A DNA stretch of 64,000 nt, from positions 523,256 to 587,255 of the forward strand of contig NZ_LMOM01000001.1 of NCBI RefSeq assembly GCF_001424185.1, in the 5' to 3' direction. Positions 14,141-26,533 of the stretch are shown here, in pieces. The notes under the pieces were generated by a model. The model was not told the DNA's origin and ran no database searches. It saw only the letters and a list, made by a program, of their open reading frames with translations. The position numbers and the translations under genes are program-made. Every line of letters starts with the position of its first letter. The first letter of the stretch is position 1. This stretch comes from Deinococcus sp. Leaf326. Its GTDB lineage: Bacteria; Deinococcota; Deinococci; Deinococcales; Deinococcaceae.

Positions 14141-14688
14141 GCCGGGCCGCCGGGCCACTCGCGGCGCAGCAGGTCGAGCCGTACGCTGTCGTGCCGCACT
14201 CCACCCACCACCCGCGCCTCGCGCACGCGCCCGCACTCCCGGAACCCCAGCCGGCGCGCGAGGCGGATCATGCGTTCGTTGCCGCCCCAGGTCGTGACGG
14301 TCAGAGTCTGGGCATCTGTCCAGTCCAGGGTATCCTGCACCCACAGGCTCAGGGCGCGCGTGCCCACCCCACCGCCCCAGTAGGCCGGGTCGAGCAGCAG
14401 GATGCCCAGGTCCCACCAGCCGCCGCCGACCGGTTCCTCCTCCGAGCGGTTGACCATGCCGACCACCTGTTCCCCCACCACGACCAGCCGCTCGTCGGGG
14501 TCGGGGGTGGTCTGGCGCAGGTACTTGACGTAGGCGCGCATGGTCTCGGTCGTCTGGGCCGGCGGGGTGTAGGGCGCGTCCCAGACTCGCCACTCGGCGG
14601 CAGGATCGGTGAGCCAGCGCGCCAGGGCCGGCACGTCTTCCGGTCGGCGGTCGCGCAGCGTCACGGCCAGGGCGGGGAGGTCACTCAC
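14137..14688 (-). CDS. GNAT family N-acetyltransferase
   Basis: This 183-residue protein reads as a RimJ/RimL-like GNAT acetyltransferase: an N-terminal LRDRRPEDVPALARWLTDP segment, then the acetyl-CoA region LDPAYWGGGVGTRALSLWV and, near the end, NERMIRLARRLGFRECGRVRE. The acceptor is unknown. The start is GTG 14688, with a CATACT -10-like element (14701-14696) 7 bases upstream. It is the first gene of a three-gene operon with the lipocalin-like and unknown genes, joined by 4- and 8-base overlaps. Confidence 0.88.
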   Translation of the reverse strand: MSDLPALAVTLRDRRPEDVPALARWLTDPAAEWRVWDAPYTPPAQTTETMRAYVKYLRQTTPDPDERLVVVGEQVVGMVNRSEEEPVGGGWWDLGILLLDPAYWGGGVGTRALSLWVQDTLDWTDAQTLTVTTWGGNERMIRLARRLGFRECGRVREARVVGGVRHDSVRLDLLRREWPGGPA

Positions 14689-14739
14689 GGCGCGGAGTAT
14701 GGCAGAAGCGCGGCGACGGGAATGGGCTACGGCGACCCG

Positions 14740-15321
14740 TCACCGGCTGGCCGGCGCCCGGCGCAGCCGCAGGTAGCGGTGCCCGGCGACCGTGACTGTC
14801 TCCTGCCCCGCGAACCCCAGGCGACGGTAGAGCCGCTCAGCCGGGTTGCCTTCCTCGACGAGCAGCGCCAGGGGCAGCCCGGCGGCCTCCGAGCGCGCCG
14901 CGCAGGCCGCGACGAGCGTGGCCCCCAGCCCCCGCCCCCGCGCCGTCTGGGCGACCGCCAGCGTGTCGAGGTACAGCTCACCCGGCCGGGCCTCGGCGGC
15001 AATCTGGTCAGGGCGGCCCAGGGCGCGTAGGCGGTCCCGGAAGGGGACGTCCAGCGCCGCCGCTCCGTCACCGGGATACAGCACCGCGAGGCCCAGGGGC
15101 ACGCCACCTTCTTCCAGCAGCAGCGTGAATTCGGCGCTCAGGCGGTGGCCGGGCCGCCTGAAGAACTCCGCGATGACCTTCGCCGCTCCCGCGTCATCCG
15201 GCTCCCCCGTCAACGCGTGACCGATGGCCCCGATGGTCGCCTGGATGAGCGGCGCGGCGAAGGCGGCGTCTCCAGGGACGGCGGGGCGAACCCGGAGGGC
15301 GTTTGGGGCCTGAAGCGACAT
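14740..15321 (-). CDS. GNAT family N-acetyltransferase
   Basis: This 193-residue GNAT protein has a clear motif A (LDTLAVAQTARGRGLGATLV) and motif B (ERLYRRLGF). The substrate is unknown. ATG 15321 has CATAGT (15333-15328) 6 bases upstream, suggesting a leaderless transcript. It lies just upstream of the other GNAT gene, but 51 bases separate them and each has its own -10-like element. It is divergent from the Gfo/Idh/MocA gene. Confidence 0.88.
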   Translation of the reverse strand: MSLQAPNALRVRPAVPGDAAFAAPLIQATIGAIGHALTGEPDDAGAAKVIAEFFRRPGHRLSAEFTLLLEEGGVPLGLAVLYPGDGAAALDVPFRDRLRALGRPDQIAAEARPGELYLDTLAVAQTARGRGLGATLVAACAARSEAAGLPLALLVEEGNPAERLYRRLGFAGQETVTVAGHRYLRLRRAPASR

Positions 15322-15446
15322 GCCCGGACTATGCCACGCCCGGCCTCTGGACCCCCGGCCCCTCCCCTGCCTTCAGGGGCCTGCCGGTGAAGAACAGCTC
15401 AAGCGCCGGGCATCCGGGCCGCGCGCGCGCCCGCTACGGTGACGCC

Positions 15447-16553
15447 ATGCCCCTGAAACCGGATATCGAGCGTCCCGAGACCCAGAGCAGACGGGTGGGA
15501 TTCGCCATCGTCGGCATCGGCGAACTCAGCGCCGAGGAACTCATCCCGGCCGCGCGCACGAGCGAGCACGCCTACGTGGCGGCCCTGGTCACCGGCGAAC
15601 GCGGCAAGGGCGAGGCCTTCGCCCTGAGTCTGGGCCTGACCCCGGACGACGTGTACACCTATGAGGAGTACGACCGCCTCGGTGAGCGCAGCGACGTGGA
15701 GGCCGTGTACGTCGTGCTGCCCAACTCGATGCACCGCGAATACGTGGAGCGGGCCGCGAAGGCGGGCAAACACGTCCTATGCGAGAAGCCGCTGGGCGTG
15801 AACGCCGCCGACGCCCAGGCCATCGTGGACGCCTGCGCGGGGGCCGGGGTGCAGCTCATGACCGCCTACCGCTGCCAGTACACCCCGGAACACTGGGCGG
15901 CCCGCCAGGCCGTGCAGGAGGGCCGGCTGGGCAAGATCAAGCTGCTCGACTCCATCCACGTGCAGGTGCAGGACGACCCCGAGGCCTGGCGCCTCAAGCT
16001 CGGTCTCGCAGGCGGCGGGCCACTGCCGGACGTGGGCATCTACAGCCTGAACACCATCCGCTTCGTGACCGGCCAGGAACCCGAGTGGGTCTTTGCCGCG
16101 CAGCACCAGCCCCAGGGCGACCTGCGCTTCACGGAGGTCGAGGAGTCGGTGAGCTTCATGCTGGGATTTGCGGACGGTGTGGTCGCCAACTGCCTGACGA
16201 GCTACGGCGCCCTGAAGACCTCGACCCTGCGGGTGCTGGGAGAAGAAGGCGCGCTGCTGATGGACCCGGCCTTTCCCTACGATGGCCTGAAACTGACCAT
16301 TGAGGACGAGGCCGGCAAGTTCGAGCCGAGCTTCGGCAGCTACGACCAGTTCTCTCAGGAGTTCGACCACTTCGCGCAGCGGGTCCGCGACGGCCAGCGC
16401 CCCTGGACCCCTGGCGAGGAGGGCGTGCAGGACCACGTGATTATGGACGCGGTCTACGAGAGCGCCCGCAGCGGGCAAGTCGTGCGCCTGAAGTTCGTGG
16501 AGGGCCAGGACGCCTTCCGGGGCACTCCGCCCGAGGTGCCCGGCCAGGACTAG
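15447..16553 (+). CDS. Gfo/Idh/MocA family oxidoreductase
   Basis: This 368-residue NAD(P)-dependent dehydrogenase has an N-terminal Rossmann domain (AIVGIGELSAEELIPAA), the EKP motif in HVLCEKPLGVN that supplies the catalytic lysine, and the C-terminal alpha/beta domain with GGGPLPDVGIYSLN. It resembles glucose-fructose oxidoreductase-type proteins, so a sugar or inositol substrate is likely but unproven. I use ATG 15447, with TACGGT (15435-15440) 6 bases before it; the open frame extends further upstream but without a plausible start signal. The first 15 residues precede the Rossmann strand and are polar. Confidence 0.88.
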   Translation: MPLKPDIERPETQSRRVGFAIVGIGELSAEELIPAARTSEHAYVAALVTGERGKGEAFALSLGLTPDDVYTYEEYDRLGERSDVEAVYVVLPNSMHREYVERAAKAGKHVLCEKPLGVNAADAQAIVDACAGAGVQLMTAYRCQYTPEHWAARQAVQEGRLGKIKLLDSIHVQVQDDPEAWRLKLGLAGGGPLPDVGIYSLNTIRFVTGQEPEWVFAAQHQPQGDLRFTEVEESVSFMLGFADGVVANCLTSYGALKTSTLRVLGEEGALLMDPAFPYDGLKLTIEDEAGKFEPSFGSYDQFSQEFDHFAQRVRDGQRPWTPGEEGVQDHVIMDAVYESARSGQVVRLKFVEGQDAFRGTPPEVPGQD

Positions 16554-16568
16554 GCGGCACGGCCCCGT

Positions 16569-16596
16569 ATTCCCTCAGCCGCAGCGGAAGGGAATA
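16569..16596. terminator. Hairpin between convergent genes (Gfo/Idh and YidD-like)
   Basis: TATTCCCT (16569-16576) pairs with AGGGAATA (16589-16596), and the loop holds a small CCGC/GCGG helix. It overlaps the stop codon of the minus-strand gene. There is no U-tract on either side, so it may only be a weak bidirectional terminator. Confidence 0.4.
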
Positions 16597-16892
16597 GGGC
16601 ACGGGCCTACACAGCACACGCCCCTCGTCTCGACATTGGCCCCGAAGGCCAGCGCCGAGAGTGGGGCGCCTGTTTTCAGGGCGGCATGGGCCGCGCGGCA
16701 GTCACCGAAACGGCCGGCGATGCGCTCCCGGCCGGCCAGCAGCCCCTCCTCGCGCACGATGCGGGCCACGGCTCCCGAGCAGCTCTCACCGCCGTGCAGG
16801 GCCGCGTGCGCGCAGCGAAAGCCTTTGTGCGGCGAGAGCCGGCGCTGATAGAAACGGATGGCGGTCAGGGCGAGTCGTTCCGGAAGGGGCAT
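16575..16892 (-). CDS. YidD-like protein with Cys-rich C-terminus
   Basis: This 105-residue protein matches the YidD (DUF37) family around LTAIRFYQRRLSPHKGFRCAH, where canonical YidD has a RFYQxxISP segment followed by a Cys region. YidD proteins help membrane-protein insertion next to YidC. Here no yidC, rnpA or rpmH is nearby, so this is probably a stand-alone paralogue. The last 20 residues hold an unusual cluster of cysteines (CCVGPCPIPFRCG). I chose ATG 16892; the longer frame upstream does not resemble the family. Confidence 0.6.
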   Translation of the reverse strand: MPLPERLALTAIRFYQRRLSPHKGFRCAHAALHGGESCSGAVARIVREEGLLAGRERIAGRFGDCRAAHAALKTGAPLSALAFGANVETRGVCCVGPCPIPFRCG

Positions 16893-16979
16893 GGGCCAGC
16901 GTGGCACGGGCTTGGTCTGGTCACCTCCCGAAGAACCCAAGGCAGCTTGACCCTCTGGCCATAAAATCCACCACAAGAT

Positions 16980-17002
16980 GGCCCGGTTATCTAAACCGGG
17001 CC
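16980..17002 (-). terminator. Hairpin after the Thr-rich lipoprotein gene
   Basis: GGCCCGGTT (16980-16988) pairs perfectly with AACCGGGCC (16994-17002) across a 5-base loop, 21 bases beyond the minus-strand stop at 17023. On the minus strand it is followed by ATCTTG, a poor U-tract. Confidence 0.5.
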
Positions 17003-17022
17003 GTCTTATGAATTGCGGGAGA

Positions 17023-17472
17023 TCAGTTCGTGGTGATCTTGGTGGCGGTGATGGTGTCGCCCGAAATCGCGCCTTCGACCGCCACGGAAGCGTTGTTGCG
17101 GTCGGTGCCGAAGAAGTCGTCGGCGGTGGTGGCGGTGCCTTCGTAGGCGGTGGTGGCGTCCACGTTCACGGTGTAGTTCTTGTCGTCTTCGTTGAGCATG
17201 AAGGTGCGGGCCGTGCCGTCGAAGCTCATGACCGAGCCTTCCAGGCCGTCGCCGGCCGCCATGTCGGCTTCCTCGCTGGCGTTCGCCGAGTCGCCGTTGG
17301 CCAGGGTGCTGTCGGCGGGGGTGCCTTCGGTCGTGGTGGCGTCGGGTGTGGTGGCCGTAGTGTCGGTGGTGGCCGTAGTGTCGGTGGTCGTCGTCGTGGT
17401 CGTCGTGTCGGTCTTGGGGGCGCAGGAAGCCAGGAGACCGGCGGTCAGCAGAATCGTCAGGATGCTCTTCAT
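17023..17472 (-). CDS. Putative lipoprotein, Thr/Asp-rich linker and DUF5666-like domain
   Basis: This 149-residue protein starts at ATG 17472 (MKSILTILLTAGLLASC), a lipoprotein signal peptide with lipobox LASC and lipid-attachment Cys at about residue 18. An extreme low-complexity Thr/Asp/Ala linker follows (about 20-60). The last 80 residues form a beta-rich domain (GSVMSFDGTARTFMLNEDD, later VEGAISGDTITATKI) similar to the small OB-like DUF5666 family. It should be anchored at the cell envelope; function is unknown. A possible promoter TTGAGA/TATGTT lies about 85 bases upstream. Confidence 0.7.
   Translation of the reverse strand: MKSILTILLTAGLLASCAPKTDTTTTTTTTDTTATTDTTATTPDATTTEGTPADSTLANGDSANASEEADMAAGDGLEGSVMSFDGTARTFMLNEDDKNYTVNVDATTAYEGTATTADDFFGTDRNNASVAVEGAISGDTITATKITTN
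17351..17386 (-). repeat. Tandem 18-bp duplication in the lipoprotein linker
   Basis: An 18-base unit (17351-17368) is repeated perfectly at 17369-17386 and encodes two TDTTAT units in the Thr/Asp-rich linker. It is flanked by runs of GTC/GTG triplets, so the linker length is probably slippage-prone. Confidence 0.8.
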
Positions 17473-17597
17473 GAGGTCATGATGGCGACTCGCCCCCTCG
17501 GCAAGCATGAGCATGAGAGCAACGCCCCTTCACGCGGGAGTTAACAAACATATGGAATTCAAGGCCGTCTCAAGAAAGTCATCAGGGCTATGAACCC

Positions 17598-19838
17598 TCA
17601 CGGCCGGAAGCTGAAGTTCTCCTCGCTGTCCACATCCACCGTGACGGTTCCGCCACCGGTCAGGCGGCCGAACAGCAGTTCGTCGGCCAGCGGGCGCCCC
17701 AGCCGTTCCTCAATCACGCGGGCCAACGGGCGGGCGCCCAGCGCCGGGTCGTACCCGAGTTGGGCCAGGCGGGCGCGGGCAGCGGGCGTGACCGTCAGGG
17801 TGACGCGGCGCTCGGCGAGCTGGGTCTCCAGGGCGCGCAGGAACTTGTCCACCACGCCGGCCAGAACGGACGGCGAGAGAGGCGCAAAGTGGATCACGGC
17901 GTCCAGACGGTTGCGGAACTCGGGCGTGAAGGTGCGCTTGACCGCCTCGCTCTCCTCGCCGGCCCGGCCTACCCGCGAAAAGCCCAGCGCCGGACGGCTG
18001 GCGTCAGCCGCGCCCGCATTCGTCGTGAAGATCAGCAGCAGGCCGCGGCCGTCCACCTTCTTGCCCGCATGGTCGGTCAGGGTGCCGTGGTCCATGAGTT
18101 GAAGGAAGACGTTGTACACGTCCGGATGTGCCTTCTCGATCTCGTCGAGGAGCAGCACGGCGTGAGGATGCTTGGCGACCGCATCGGTGAGCAGACCCCC
18201 CTGGTCAAACCCCACGTAGCCGGGAGGCGCCCCAATCAGACGCGCGACCGTATGCGGCTCCTGGTATTCGGACATGTCGAAGCGCGCAAGGTGAATACCC
18301 AGGCGATCGGCCAGCGCGCGGGCCAGTTCGGTCTTGCCGACCCCGGTCGGCCCGGCGAACAGGAACATGCCCTGCGGCTTCTGGGGGTCGCGCAGGCCCG
18401 CGCGCGCCAGCTTGACCGCCGAAGCGACCGCCTGCACGGCCTTCTCCTGACCGAAGACGCGCGCGCCCAGGTCGGCCTCCAGGGTGGCGAGACTGCGGAC
18501 CTCCTCGGCCTTCACGGCGCCCAGCGGCACCCGCGCCATACGCGCCACCGTCGCCTCGATGTCGCTCACCGCGAGCTCGCCGCCCCGGCCGGCGCTGCGG
18601 CGAGCCGCCCCCGCCTCGTCGATCACGTCGATGGCCTTGTCCGGTAGGAACCGGTCGCGCAGGTGGCGCGCCGAGAGCCGCACGGCGGCGTCCAGGGCAT
18701 CGTCGGCGTAGGTCACGCCGTGGTGCGCGGCGTAGTGGGGCGCGAGGCCGCGCAGGATGGCGAGCGCGTCCTCTTCGGAGGGCTCGGGCACCTCGACGGT
18801 CTGGAAGCGGCGCCACAGCGCCCGGTCCTTTTCGAGGTGCCGCAGCTCGGCAGGTGTGGTCGCGCCCAGCACCCGCAGTCGCCCCCGCGCGAGCGCCGGC
18901 TTGAGGAGGTTGGCGGCGTCCACGCTGCCGCCCTCGGTCGCCCCCGCCCCGACGATGGTGTGCAGTTCGTCGATGAACAGCACGGCGTTCTGGCCGTCCA
19001 GCGCCGCGATCACCGCCCCGAGCCGCGCCTCGAAGTCGCCCCGGTAGCGCGTGCCCGCGAGCAGCGCCCCCAGATTCAGGGCATACACCGAAGCCCCCTT
19101 CAGGAAGCCGGGGGCCTGGCCGCCCGCCACCCGCTGCGCCAGACCCTCGGCCAGCGCGGTCTTGCCGACACCGGGCTCGCCCACCAGCACGGGATTGTTC
19201 TTGCTCCGGCGCGCCAGGATATGCACCGTGCGCTCGAGTTCGGCGTCCCGGCCGATGACCGGGTCGAACTCGCCCGCCCGCGCCTGGGCCGTCAGGTCGG
19301 TGGCGTAGGCCTCCAGCGGGTCGGTCTCGGCCGGGGCCTCGGCCTCGGCAGCGGCGCCGTCCACGCCCGGCACGCGGCGTTCGCGGCCCCGGCCCTCGAC
19401 CTTGGCGACCCCGTGCGAGAGGTAGCTCAAGACGTCCAGCCGGGTCACGCCCTGGGCCTCTAGGGCCGCGCGGGCCGGCGAATCCTCCTCCTCAAGCAGT
19501 TCGGCCAGCACGCGCGCGCCGTCGGCCTCCTCCCCGCCCTTGCCGCTGGCGTGCAGTTGTAGCACGGCGCCCTCGACCACCCGGTGCACGCCCAGGGTGA
19601 AGTCGGGGTCGGTGTCTCCGGGCAGGTCCTCGCCGCGCGCCGAGGCGTCCTGCAGGCTGTCCTTCAGGGTCTCGCGCAGGGCTTCGACATCGGCGCCCAG
19701 GGCCAGCAGCGTGTCCAAGCCCTCGGGGTCGTGGGTCAGGGCCAACAGGAGATGCTCGAGGGTCACGTACTCGTGCCCAGCGACGCGGGCGTAGTCGGCC
19801 GCGCGCCCGATGGTGACCTGCAGGTGGTCGCCAATCAT
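17598..19838 (-). CDS. clpA: ATP-dependent Clp protease ATP-binding subunit ClpA
   Basis: This 746-residue AAA+ unfoldase has an N-terminal double Clp-N domain (about 1-145), AAA-1 with Walker A GEPGVGKT and Walker B VLFIDE, and AAA-2 with GPTGVGKT and VLLLDE. It would unfold substrates for ClpP. It lacks the long middle coiled coil of ClpB, which separates the two. ATG 19838 overlaps the clpS stop as ATGA, so clpS-clpA are coupled, the standard pairing of adaptor and unfoldase. The frame upstream of 19838 is a shadow of clpS. Confidence 0.95.
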   Translation of the reverse strand: MIGDHLQVTIGRAADYARVAGHEYVTLEHLLLALTHDPEGLDTLLALGADVEALRETLKDSLQDASARGEDLPGDTDPDFTLGVHRVVEGAVLQLHASGKGGEEADGARVLAELLEEEDSPARAALEAQGVTRLDVLSYLSHGVAKVEGRGRERRVPGVDGAAAEAEAPAETDPLEAYATDLTAQARAGEFDPVIGRDAELERTVHILARRSKNNPVLVGEPGVGKTALAEGLAQRVAGGQAPGFLKGASVYALNLGALLAGTRYRGDFEARLGAVIAALDGQNAVLFIDELHTIVGAGATEGGSVDAANLLKPALARGRLRVLGATTPAELRHLEKDRALWRRFQTVEVPEPSEEDALAILRGLAPHYAAHHGVTYADDALDAAVRLSARHLRDRFLPDKAIDVIDEAGAARRSAGRGGELAVSDIEATVARMARVPLGAVKAEEVRSLATLEADLGARVFGQEKAVQAVASAVKLARAGLRDPQKPQGMFLFAGPTGVGKTELARALADRLGIHLARFDMSEYQEPHTVARLIGAPPGYVGFDQGGLLTDAVAKHPHAVLLLDEIEKAHPDVYNVFLQLMDHGTLTDHAGKKVDGRGLLLIFTTNAGAADASRPALGFSRVGRAGEESEAVKRTFTPEFRNRLDAVIHFAPLSPSVLAGVVDKFLRALETQLAERRVTLTVTPAARARLAQLGYDPALGARPLARVIEERLGRPLADELLFGRLTGGGTVTVDVDSEENFSFRP

Positions 19839-20167
19839 TCGCGCTCCTCCGGCTCGGCGACCACACGCAGGGGGTAGCCCTCCCGCCGCGCCTGCGCGCT
19901 GACCTGCGCGACCTTGGTCTCGGCCACGTCGCGGGTATAGACGCCGGCCACGCCCTGGCCCTTGTGGTGGACAGCCAGCATGATGAGGAGGGCGTCCTGT
20001 TCGGACTTGCGGAAGTGGCGCGCGAGAACAGCGACCACGAACTCCATCGGGGTGTAGTCGTCGTTCAGGAGCAGCACGCGCCACAGCCGGGGCTGGTCGG
20101 TCTGCGTGCGCTCCAGCGTCTGGGTGCGCTGGTCGCCGCCTGTGTGGGGGGTGCCGGGGCGGGTCAT
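19835..20167 (-). CDS. clpS: ATP-dependent Clp protease adaptor ClpS
   Basis: This 110-residue protein has the ClpS core RVLLLNDDYTPMEFVVAVL, which forms the N-degron binding pocket, and a disordered N-terminal arm of about 30 residues. ClpS delivers N-end-rule substrates to ClpA, which is encoded immediately downstream with a 4-base overlap. TAGACT (20180-20175) lies 7 bases before ATG 20167, so the clpSA mRNA is probably leaderless. Confidence 0.96.
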   Translation of the reverse strand: MTRPGTPHTGGDQRTQTLERTQTDQPRLWRVLLLNDDYTPMEFVVAVLARHFRKSEQDALLIMLAVHHKGQGVAGVYTRDVAETKVAQVSAQARREGYPLRVVAEPEERE

Positions 20168-20278
20168 GTGCCCGAGTCTAGCGGGCACGTGCTGCGGGAA
20201 AGGTGGGGTCAGGCGGACCGGCGGGGCCAGACCGGCAGGTCCGGCGGCGACCCTGCCCGGCTCCCGGCGGGCCGCCGC

Positions 20279-20788
20279 TCAGCCCCCGTCCAGCCCCTCT
20301 TTGTGCAGCATCTCGCGGACCTGGGAAGCCGTGTAGGTGCGCGAGGGCACCCGCAGCAGCCGCAGTCCGCCGCAGCGGAAGGCCATGTCCTTGACGGCGT
20401 CGCGGTACTGCTGCTGGTCGGCGGTGTGCGACACCCCGTCGAGCTCGATAGCGAGCACCGGGCGGTAGTGGTCGCGCGTGTGGACCAGCAAAAAGTCCAC
20501 GTGCTTGTCCCGGAGGCGTCCGCGTGTGGCCCCCGAATTGACCTTGTCGGTGATGTCGAACAGGTCGCCCAGCCGCACCTTGGTGAGCACGCGGTAGGGC
20601 AGGTCGGCGGTCGCGGCCTCCAGCGCCTCGAAGAAGGCGGCCTCGTCGCGCGTGAAGAAGTAGCGCCGGACCTTGAGGGGCAGCGACTCGGGCAGGGGCG
20701 CGCCCGAGCGCTGCGCTCCCTTGCCCGGCAGGGCGGAGGCAGCTTTTTCCCGGATTCCGAACAGCGAGGCGAGACATCCCAGAGGCAC
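20279..20788 (-). CDS. DUF2726 domain protein, PD-(D/E)XK nuclease-like
   Basis: This 169-residue protein carries a DUF2726-type domain (about 45-165): YRVLTKVRLGDLFDI, then KHVDFLLVHTRDHYRPVLAIELDGVSHT. The D...E-L-D-G pattern resembles the restriction-endonuclease-like (PD-(D/E)XK) core, so nuclease activity is possible but unproven. The N-terminus (PLGCLASLFGIREK) is short and hydrophobic. I use GTG 20788, with TACCGT (20799-20794) 5 bases upstream; the long upstream extension of the frame is antisense to the Fe-S protein gene. It is divergent from that gene. Confidence 0.7.
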   Translation of the reverse strand: MPLGCLASLFGIREKAASALPGKGAQRSGAPLPESLPLKVRRYFFTRDEAAFFEALEAATADLPYRVLTKVRLGDLFDITDKVNSGATRGRLRDKHVDFLLVHTRDHYRPVLAIELDGVSHTADQQQYRDAVKDMAFRCGGLRLLRVPSRTYTASQVREMLHKEGLDGG

Positions 20789-20862
20789 GCCCCACGGTAG
20801 CGCGCCGCGCCTGACACTGCGGGCACAGCCCTTCCCATCCCCTATCCTGGGCACGTCTCCCG

Positions 20863-20868
20863 TATACT
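20863..20868 (+). promoter_or_regulatory. -10 element (TATACT) of the EtfD-like gene
   Basis: TATACT lies 64 bases before the GTG start at 20933, which has GGAGG (20920-20924) 8 bases upstream. The combination implies a leadered mRNA, in contrast to most neighbours. No convincing -35 box. Confidence 0.4.
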
Positions 20869-20932
20869 CACCGCCTGTCTTTGAACCGAGTCCAATATTG
20901 ATGGGGCCTGCCCGCCCCTGGAGGTTTCCGCC

Positions 20933-24238
<3,306 letters not shown>

Positions 24239-24256
24239 GCACCTGCCAAGTCCAGA

Positions 24257-24288
24257 GGAGAGGGGGCCGCGGCCCCCTCTCCTTTTTT
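24257..24288 (+). terminator. Strong Rho-independent terminator after the EtfD-like gene
   Basis: A perfect 12-bp stem (24257-24268 with 24271-24282) with a minimal loop is followed directly by six T residues. It begins 19 bases past the stop codon. Confidence 0.95.
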
Positions 24289-24343
24289 GCCCCCAGGTAC
24301 TGTTGGCGGCGCCGCTTTTGACAAATGCTCTAGGATGAGGGAT

Positions 24344-25186
<843 letters not shown>

Positions 25187-25195
25187 GTCGCTCCG

Positions 25196-26479
25196 TTGTT
25201 GCCGACTGTTCCGGGCCGCCGGGGAGCCGGGCGGTTCCTGCTGGGTGCGGCCCTGACCCTGGGGTTGGCCGCCTGTCAGCAGCCCGCCGCACACCGGGCC
25301 GAGCCGGCCTCCAGTCCGGTGCGGGCCGCTGCCCCAGGCGCCGCACCGGTCGCCTCTGGTGAGAGCGCCCCGCAACCGGTAACGGCCGCGCCGAAGACCA
25401 GTCCCGCCGCCGTCCCGCCGTCCCGCCTCATTCGGCCCGAACTGCGGGACCCCGGGGGTTGCCTGACCGCTGCACCCACCGTTGCCAAGGCGCCCACGCC
25501 GCCCCTACCGCTGAGTGGTCGCCTGGGGCTGTGGGTCGCAGAGATCGACCCGGAGACGCTGGGGGTGATCCGGGCGGTGGGCACCAACCCTGACAGCGTG
25601 TTTCCACTCGCGAGCACCTACAAGCAGGCGGTGCTGTGGGCCCTGCTGCGCGAGTTCGATGCCGGGCGCGTCTCGCCGACCGAACGCTTCGACGTGTCTC
25701 GCGGCACCCAGAGCCTGGGCACCTATCCCTTCGACGGCATGAACGTGCGGGACCTCTCCACCCGCATGATCCAGTACAGCGACAACACCGCCACCGACCT
25801 GCTGCACCGGCGCGTGGGCCTGGGCCGCGTGCAGGCGGTGGCCGACCGCCTGGGCCTGTGCCGCACCCGCCTGATCCTGCCGACCCGCGACTGGTGGGTG
25901 GCGCAGTCGGGGCTGTCGGCCACCTTCAGCGGCACCTCGCGCTGGGCCGGGGCGACCGGCGCCGAGCGACTGCGGCTGGCAAGCCTCATCGACGCCGACG
26001 CCCGGCAGTATCCGGCCGGGTACATCCAGCGCCAGCTCGACCTGTATTTCGACCACCGCTACCAGCCGGCCGACGACCTGCGGGCGCACAACCTCAGTAC
26101 GCCCTACGAACTGGGCACGTTGTTGGCGCACGAATTCCTCGATCCCGGCCTGTCGCCCCGCGCGCGCAAGTGGCAGCGTGAGGTGATGGCGCGGGGCTTC
26201 GGCCGGCGCGCACTGCGGGCCGAGGCAGCTGGCAACGTCGCCTTTTTCGGCGGCAAGGGGGGCAACGGTTGGCGGCTGCTGACCTACAGCGGCTACTTCC
26301 AGACGAAGGACGGCCGGCAGGTCGTCTACGCCTTCATGCAGCACGGCGCCGACCAGACCTACACGATGCCCAACACCCGCCGCGCCTTTGCCTGGATCAA
26401 TGCCGGGATAGACGCGGTGATCGGCGCGCAGATTCCCCGGCCCCTAGCCCCGAAGCCGGCCAAAGCCGGGCACCCCTGA
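25196..26479 (+). CDS. Beta-lactamase-fold serine hydrolase, predicted lipoprotein
   Basis: This 427-residue protein starts at TTG 25196 and has a signal peptide with lipobox LAAC (Cys about residue 27). An Ala/Pro-rich linker leads to a class A beta-lactamase-like domain with SxxK (ASTYK) and SDN (YSDNTATD). The KTG box is replaced by KGG (GGKGGN), so classical beta-lactam hydrolysis is uncertain; a D,D-peptidase or other hydrolase is possible. It follows degV by 9 bases. A second in-frame TTG adjoins the first. Confidence 0.75.
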   Translation: MLPTVPGRRGAGRFLLGAALTLGLAACQQPAAHRAEPASSPVRAAAPGAAPVASGESAPQPVTAAPKTSPAAVPPSRLIRPELRDPGGCLTAAPTVAKAPTPPLPLSGRLGLWVAEIDPETLGVIRAVGTNPDSVFPLASTYKQAVLWALLREFDAGRVSPTERFDVSRGTQSLGTYPFDGMNVRDLSTRMIQYSDNTATDLLHRRVGLGRVQAVADRLGLCRTRLILPTRDWWVAQSGLSATFSGTSRWAGATGAERLRLASLIDADARQYPAGYIQRQLDLYFDHRYQPADDLRAHNLSTPYELGTLLAHEFLDPGLSPRARKWQREVMARGFGRRALRAEAAGNVAFFGGKGGNGWRLLTYSGYFQTKDGRQVVYAFMQHGADQTYTMPNTRRAFAWINAGIDAVIGAQIPRPLAPKPAKAGHP

Positions 26480-26533
26480 ACAGGCGGGCGAGGAGGGCGG
26501 GCGCATCGTCCCCGGCTCTCCTCGCGCCGCCCC

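Noticed and set aside
24318..24336. TTGACA followed by TAGGAT upstream of degV as a -35/-10 pair.
   Set aside because: Only 7 bases separate them, far below the usual 16-18; TAGGAT alone fits the leaderless pattern.
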